From Pseudomonas sp. P8_241 (lineage in GTDB: Bacteria > Pseudomonadota > Gammaproteobacteria > Pseudomonadales > Pseudomonadaceae), in contig NZ_CP125377.1 of the NCBI RefSeq assembly GCF_034008315.1, forward strand, positions 4,772,501-4,836,500: a stretch of DNA of 64,000 bases. The letters are read 5' to 3'. This document shows positions 60,409 to 64,000 of the stretch, piece after piece (positions within the stretch are counted from its first letter, which is position 1; every line of letters starts with the position of its first letter). The notes under the pieces are model-generated. The model ran no database searches and was not told where the DNA came from. It saw only the letters and a list, made by a program, of their open reading frames with translations. The translations under genes and the position numbers were made by a program.

Positions 60409-60438
60409 TGTGGCGAGGGAGCTTGCTCCCTCGCCACA
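60409..60438. repeat. 30-base perfect inverted repeat after corA
   Basis: TGTGGCGAGGGAGC-TT-GCTCCCTCGCCACA: 14-base-pair stem with a TT loop. It is a different REP family from the others in this window and lies between two convergent genes. Confidence 0.88.
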
Positions 60439-60454
60439 GGTTAGGTTGCGCCTG

Positions 60455-61183
60455 TCAGATCACTTGGTTTGCCGCTTTGTGCGCCACAAACCGCATCATC
60501 CACTCGGCGACCGTGGTGCCGTGATGCTCCTGCTCCAGGCTCGCGATGCCTTTGGAGTAAACCGGTTCACCCAGTGCCTGCTGGCGAATCTCCAGCAACG
60601 CCCGGGAATAGTCGTGAATGAACTCTGGGTGGCCCTGGAAGCACAACACCTGATCATTGATGTGGTACGCGGCAAACGGGCAGAAATCGCTGGACGCGAT
60701 CACCGTGGCGTTTTCCGGCAGTGAGGTCACCTGGTCCTGATGGCTGATCAGCAGGGTCAGCTCTTCGCGCACCGGATTCATCCACGGCGCCTTCGCCGCC
60801 AGCTTGTAGTTATGCGTGCCGACGCCCCAGCCCTGGGTCGCACGTTCGCTCTTGCCACCCAGCAACAGCGCCAGCAATTGATGACCGAAGCACACACCCA
60901 GCAGCTTGTCGCCGCGCTCGTAACGGGTCAGCAGGTAAGTCCTGAGGGTTTCGATCCATGGATCGGAGCCGAAGGAATCGGCCTTGCTGCCGGTCACCAG
61001 ATAGGCGTCGAAGGTCAGCTCATCGTCAGGATAATCGCCCTGCACCACGTTGTAGATGGTGAATTCAGCGGCAATGGGCTGCTGCGAAAACAGGTGTTTG
61101 AACATCTGCCCGTAGCCCTGATATTGGTCGACCAATTCCGGACGCAGGTTGTCGGTTTCCAGAATGCAGATGCGTAACGACAT
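60455..61183 (-). CDS. Class-I glutamine amidotransferase-like protein
   Basis: A 242-residue GATase1 protein starting MSLRICILETDNLRPELVDQYQGYG. The nucleophile is in LLGVCFGHQLLALLLGG (Cys near residue 97), and FQGHPEF (near 190) carries the catalytic histidine. Similar stand-alone proteins are annotated as GMP synthase-like amidotransferases; the partner synthase is unknown. The ATG is 94 bases downstream of the start side of the next gene and appears independent. Confidence 0.9.
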   Translation of the reverse strand: MSLRICILETDNLRPELVDQYQGYGQMFKHLFSQQPIAAEFTIYNVVQGDYPDDELTFDAYLVTGSKADSFGSDPWIETLRTYLLTRYERGDKLLGVCFGHQLLALLLGGKSERATQGWGVGTHNYKLAAKAPWMNPVREELTLLISHQDQVTSLPENATVIASSDFCPFAAYHINDQVLCFQGHPEFIHDYSRALLEIRQQALGEPVYSKGIASLEQEHHGTTVAEWMMRFVAHKAANQVI

Positions 61184-61277
61184 AAAAAATACCTGACACG
61201 TGAAGGGAATAATGCACACCCAGAGCCTGCCTCGAAACACGGTGCCAAGGCAAGCCCCGAAATGCGTCGTTACCCCC

Positions 61278-63422
61278 TTAGAACAGCTCTCTTTTTGCTG
61301 CTTTCTCAAGCAACAGCGCAGGCGGCGCGAATCGTTCGCCGTATTGCCTGGCCAGATATTGCGCGCGTGCAACAAAATCCTGCACGCCGTATTGGTTGAT
61401 GAACTGCAAGGCTCCGCCCGTCCAGGCGGCAAAACCGATGCCGAAGATCGAGCCGACGTTGGCATCCGCCGTCGAGGTCAGCACGCCCTCCTCCACGCAA
61501 CGCACGGTCTCGATGGCTTGCACGAACAACAGGCGATCACGTACGTCCTTCGGCGAAATCTGCCCATCGGCCTTTTCGAAGCGGGTTTTCAGCTCCGGCC
61601 ACAGATGCTTTTGCCCGCCTGCCGGATACTCGTAAAAACCACCTCCAGCCGCCTTGCCCGCACGCCTGAATTCGTTGAGCAGCACGTCAATCACGGCGAA
61701 CGCCGGATGCGCTGGCAACGGCTTCCCTTCCGCTTGCAGGTCCTTGGAGGTTTGCGCGCGGATATGACTCATGAGACTGAGGGACACTTCGTCGGAGATC
61801 GCCAGCGGTCCTACAGGCATGCCAGCCTTGCGCGCCTCGGTTTCGATCATCGGTGCACTGACGCCTTCACCAAGCATGGCGATACCTTCGTTGGTGAAGG
61901 TGCCAAACACCCGCGATGTGAAGAAGCCGCGGCTGTCGTTGACCACAATCGGGGTTTTCTTGATTTGCAGGACGTAATCGAATCCACGGGCCAGGGTTTC
62001 GTCGCTGGTGTTGGCGCCCCTGATGATTTCCACCAACGGCATTTTTTCCACGGGGCTGAAGAAATGCAGGCCGATGAACTTGCTTTGGTCCGGTACTGCG
62101 GTAGCGAGGCCACTGATCGGAAGGGTCGAGGTATTGGAGGCGATCACGGCATCCGCGCCGACGACTTTTTGTGCCGCCAACGAGACCTTGGCCTTGAGGT
62201 CACGGTCCTCGAACACGGCTTCGATGACCAGATCGCAGCCACTCAAGTCAGCATCGATATCGCTGGGCCGGATACGGGCCAACACCGCTTCGCGCTGCTC
62301 GGCGGTCATTTGTCCGCGCGCGACCTTCTTGTCCAGCAACGCCGCCGAATGTGCCTTGCCCTTCTCGGCGGCGGCCAGGTTGATGTCTTTGAGCACCACT
62401 TCGATACCGGCCCAAGCACTGACAAACGCGATACCGGCACCCATCATTCCGGCGCCGAGCACGCCGACTTTACGGGTGACATAAGGGGCATAGCCCTGGG
62501 GCCGCGAACCGCCCGCGTTGATCTCGTTGAGCTGGAACCAAAAGGTGCCAATGAGGTTTTTCGACACCTGCCCGGTAGTCAACTCGGTGAAGTAACGGGT
62601 TTCGATCAAATGTGCGGTGTCAAAATCCACCTGGGCGCCCTCGACCGCCGCGCAGAGAATCTTTTCCGGAGCCGGCATCGTGCCCTGGGTTTTGCTGCGC
62701 AAGATTGACGGCGCAATCGCCAGCATCTGCGCAACTTTCGGGTTCGATGGCGTGCCGCCTGGAATTTGATAACCTTTTACATCCCAGCGTTGCACGACTG
62801 CTCGATTGGCGAAAATCCAGGCCCGCGATTTGGCCAGCAGTTCAGCGCCATCTGCCGCGAGCTCATCTATCAATCCCTCCTGTAATGCTTGCTGTGGCCG
62901 CACTTTCTTGCCTTCGAGCAAATACGGCAGCGCTTTTTCCAGGCCCAGCATGCGCACCATGCGCACCACCCCGCCGCCACCCGGCAACAGACCAAGGGTC
63001 ACCTCCGGCAGACCAAGCTGCACCGACGGATTGTCCAGTGCGACCCGGTGATGACAGGCGAGGCAGATTTCCCAGCCGCCGCCGAGTGCCGCACCGTTGA
63101 TGGCCGCGACCACCGGTTTGTCAAGAGTTTCCAGGGTGCGCAACTGGCGTTTGAGGGACAGCACCATGTCGTAAAAGGCTTTGGCTTCGGGTTTGCCGAC
63201 CTTGATCAGCTCGTTGAGGTCGCCGCCAGCAAAGAAGGTTTTCTTGGCCGAAGTGATGATCACGCCCGCGATACTGTCTTTGTCGGCCACCAGCCGGGCG
63301 ACACAGTCAGCCATGGCCTCGCGGTATACCGCATTCATGGTATTGGCGCTCTGGCCCGGCATGTCGATGGTCAGAAGGACAATCCCGTCCTGTGCCTTTT
63401 CGTAACGAATGGCGTGGGTCAT
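61278..63422 (-). CDS. Multifunctional enoyl-CoA hydratase/3-hydroxyacyl-CoA dehydrogenase (FadJ-like)
   Basis: A 714-residue beta-oxidation enzyme starting MTHAIRYEKAQDGIVLLTIDMPGQ. The N-terminal crotonase domain (about 1-190) has INGAALGGGWEICLACHHR and LGLPEVTLGLLPGGGG with the catalytic glutamates. The NAD-binding dehydrogenase domain (about 320-500) has VGVLGAGMMGAGIAFVSAWAG, followed by 3HCDH C-terminal domains (about 505-700). It is paired with a thiolase 26 bases upstream. It resembles PA1737 of P. aeruginosa more than the FadBA complex; chain-length preference is not evident. Confidence 0.94.
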   Translation of the reverse strand: MTHAIRYEKAQDGIVLLTIDMPGQSANTMNAVYREAMADCVARLVADKDSIAGVIITSAKKTFFAGGDLNELIKVGKPEAKAFYDMVLSLKRQLRTLETLDKPVVAAINGAALGGGWEICLACHHRVALDNPSVQLGLPEVTLGLLPGGGGVVRMVRMLGLEKALPYLLEGKKVRPQQALQEGLIDELAADGAELLAKSRAWIFANRAVVQRWDVKGYQIPGGTPSNPKVAQMLAIAPSILRSKTQGTMPAPEKILCAAVEGAQVDFDTAHLIETRYFTELTTGQVSKNLIGTFWFQLNEINAGGSRPQGYAPYVTRKVGVLGAGMMGAGIAFVSAWAGIEVVLKDINLAAAEKGKAHSAALLDKKVARGQMTAEQREAVLARIRPSDIDADLSGCDLVIEAVFEDRDLKAKVSLAAQKVVGADAVIASNTSTLPISGLATAVPDQSKFIGLHFFSPVEKMPLVEIIRGANTSDETLARGFDYVLQIKKTPIVVNDSRGFFTSRVFGTFTNEGIAMLGEGVSAPMIETEARKAGMPVGPLAISDEVSLSLMSHIRAQTSKDLQAEGKPLPAHPAFAVIDVLLNEFRRAGKAAGGGFYEYPAGGQKHLWPELKTRFEKADGQISPKDVRDRLLFVQAIETVRCVEEGVLTSTADANVGSIFGIGFAAWTGGALQFINQYGVQDFVARAQYLARQYGERFAPPALLLEKAAKRELF

Positions 63423-63447
63423 GTAGGCGTTTCCTTGAATTCGGGGC

Positions 63448-64000
63448 TCAGAGGCGTTCGATGATGGTGGCAATGCCCATGCCGCCGCCGACACACAGGG
63501 TCGCGAGGCCGTAGCGCAGGCGTCGGGCTTCCAGTTCATCGAGCAACGTGCCGAGGATGGCGCAACCGGTGGCGCCCAGCGGGTGGCCCATGGCGATGGA
63601 ACCGCCGTTGACATTGACCTTGTCCGGGTCGACAGCCATGTCCTTGATGAACTTGAGCACCACGCAAGCGAACGCTTCGTTGACTTCGAACAGGTCGATG
63701 TCTTCGACCCGCAATCCGGCCTTGGCCAGTGCCTTGCGGGTGGCCGGTGCAGGGCCTGTGAGCATGATGGTCGGATCGGTGCTGGTGACAGCCGTAGCGA
63801 CGATCCGCGCCCGTGGCTGCAGGCCCAGCGCCCGCCCCTTGGCCTCGGAGCCGATCAGCATCAAAGCCGCGCCGTCAACGATCCCGGAACTGTTGCCAGG
63901 GGTGTGAACGTGGTTGATTCGCTCGACATGGCTGTAGACCCGCAGCGCGGTGGCATCGAAGCCCAACTGCCCCATCATTTCGAAACTTGGCTTAAGTTTG
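63448..64000 (-). CDS. Acetyl-CoA C-acyltransferase (thiolase), C-terminal part
   Basis: The frame runs through the right edge, so only the last about 183 residues are present. [16 protein letters not shown] contains the catalytic histidine, and [16 protein letters not shown] at the C-terminus contains the proton-donating cysteine of thiolases. [11 protein letters not shown] is the usual NEAFA motif. The acyl-enzyme cysteine lies outside the window. It forms a two-gene unit with the downstream hydratase-dehydrogenase and should cleave the 3-ketoacyl-CoA that enzyme produces. Confidence 0.94.
   Translation of the reverse strand, partial: KLKPSFEMMGQLGFDATALRVYSHVERINHVHTPGNSSGIVDGAALMLIGSEAKGRALGLQPRARIVATAVTSTDPTIMLTGPAPATRKALAKAGLRVEDIDLFEVNEAFACVVLKFIKDMAVDPDKVNVNGGSIAMGHPLGATGCAILGTLLDELEARRLRYGLATLCVGGGMGIATIIERL

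Overview
The window looks like a chromosomal segment of a Pseudomonas from the P. fluorescens/P. putida side of the genus. Evidence is the crfX-cmpX-sigX-oprF block, the prpR-prpB-prpC-acnD-prpF-prpD methylcitrate cluster, rmf, thrH, GC-rich coding sequence, and at least 17 REP/REPIN-type palindromes carrying GTAGGAGC cores. I see no prophage, insertion sequence, CRISPR array or rRNA operon. One tRNA gene (Ser, GGA anticodon) is present. Both window edges cut genes: smc on the left and a thiolase on the right.

Layout. (1) 0-12 kb: smc, a GntR regulator, then the purine-catabolism run xdhA-xdhB-xdhC-guaD, a second GntR regulator and a BenE-family transporter. (2) 12-21 kb: housekeeping genes yggL-type, dacB, a CHASE/PAS/GGDEF cyclase, rlmKL, rmf and pyrD. 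(3) 21-27 kb: a nitrate-assimilation control locus with nasS, nasT, a NarK-type nitrate transporter, a PP2C-kinase fusion and cobA. Both nasST and the transporter are preceded by a sigma-54-type promoter, a two-hairpin ANTAR RNA motif and an overlapping intrinsic terminator. The nitrite and nitrate reductase genes usually found between the kinase and cobA are absent here. (4) 27-36 kb: oprF, sigX, cmpX, crfX, a ZntB/CorA transporter, rraA, an alpha/beta hydrolase, and divergent ppsA/ppsR. (5) 36-45 kb: the 2-methylcitrate cycle genes under a GntR regulator with two ATTGTCGACA operators. (6) 45-53 kb: a three-gene retropepsin / transglutaminase-7TM / ATP-grasp operon, then pabB, thrH, cysH, and a divergent LysR/SDR pair. 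(7) 53-57 kb: a run of small minus-strand genes (secreted Ser/Gly-rich, acidic, glycine-zipper, YbjQ, coiled-coil membrane proteins), three of which share an ECF-sigma-like promoter box. (8) 57-64 kb: tRNA-Ser, a crotonase, plsC-like, corA-like, a class-I amidotransferase, a FadJ-like multifunctional enzyme and a thiolase.

How the genes work together. XdhAB with its chaperone XdhC oxidises hypoxanthine/xanthine, and GuaD feeds guanine into xanthine. NasS senses nitrate/nitrite and releases NasT, which should antiterminate both its own transcript and the transporter transcript. PrpBCD/AcnD/PrpF convert propionyl-CoA and oxaloacetate to pyruvate and succinate. PpsA/PpsR control PEP formation. 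The strongest candidates for something undescribed are the duplicated ANTAR leader (autoregulation of nasST), the shared ECF-type box over the small-protein island with an orphan terminator, and the ATP-grasp/retropepsin operon whose product is not evident from sequence.
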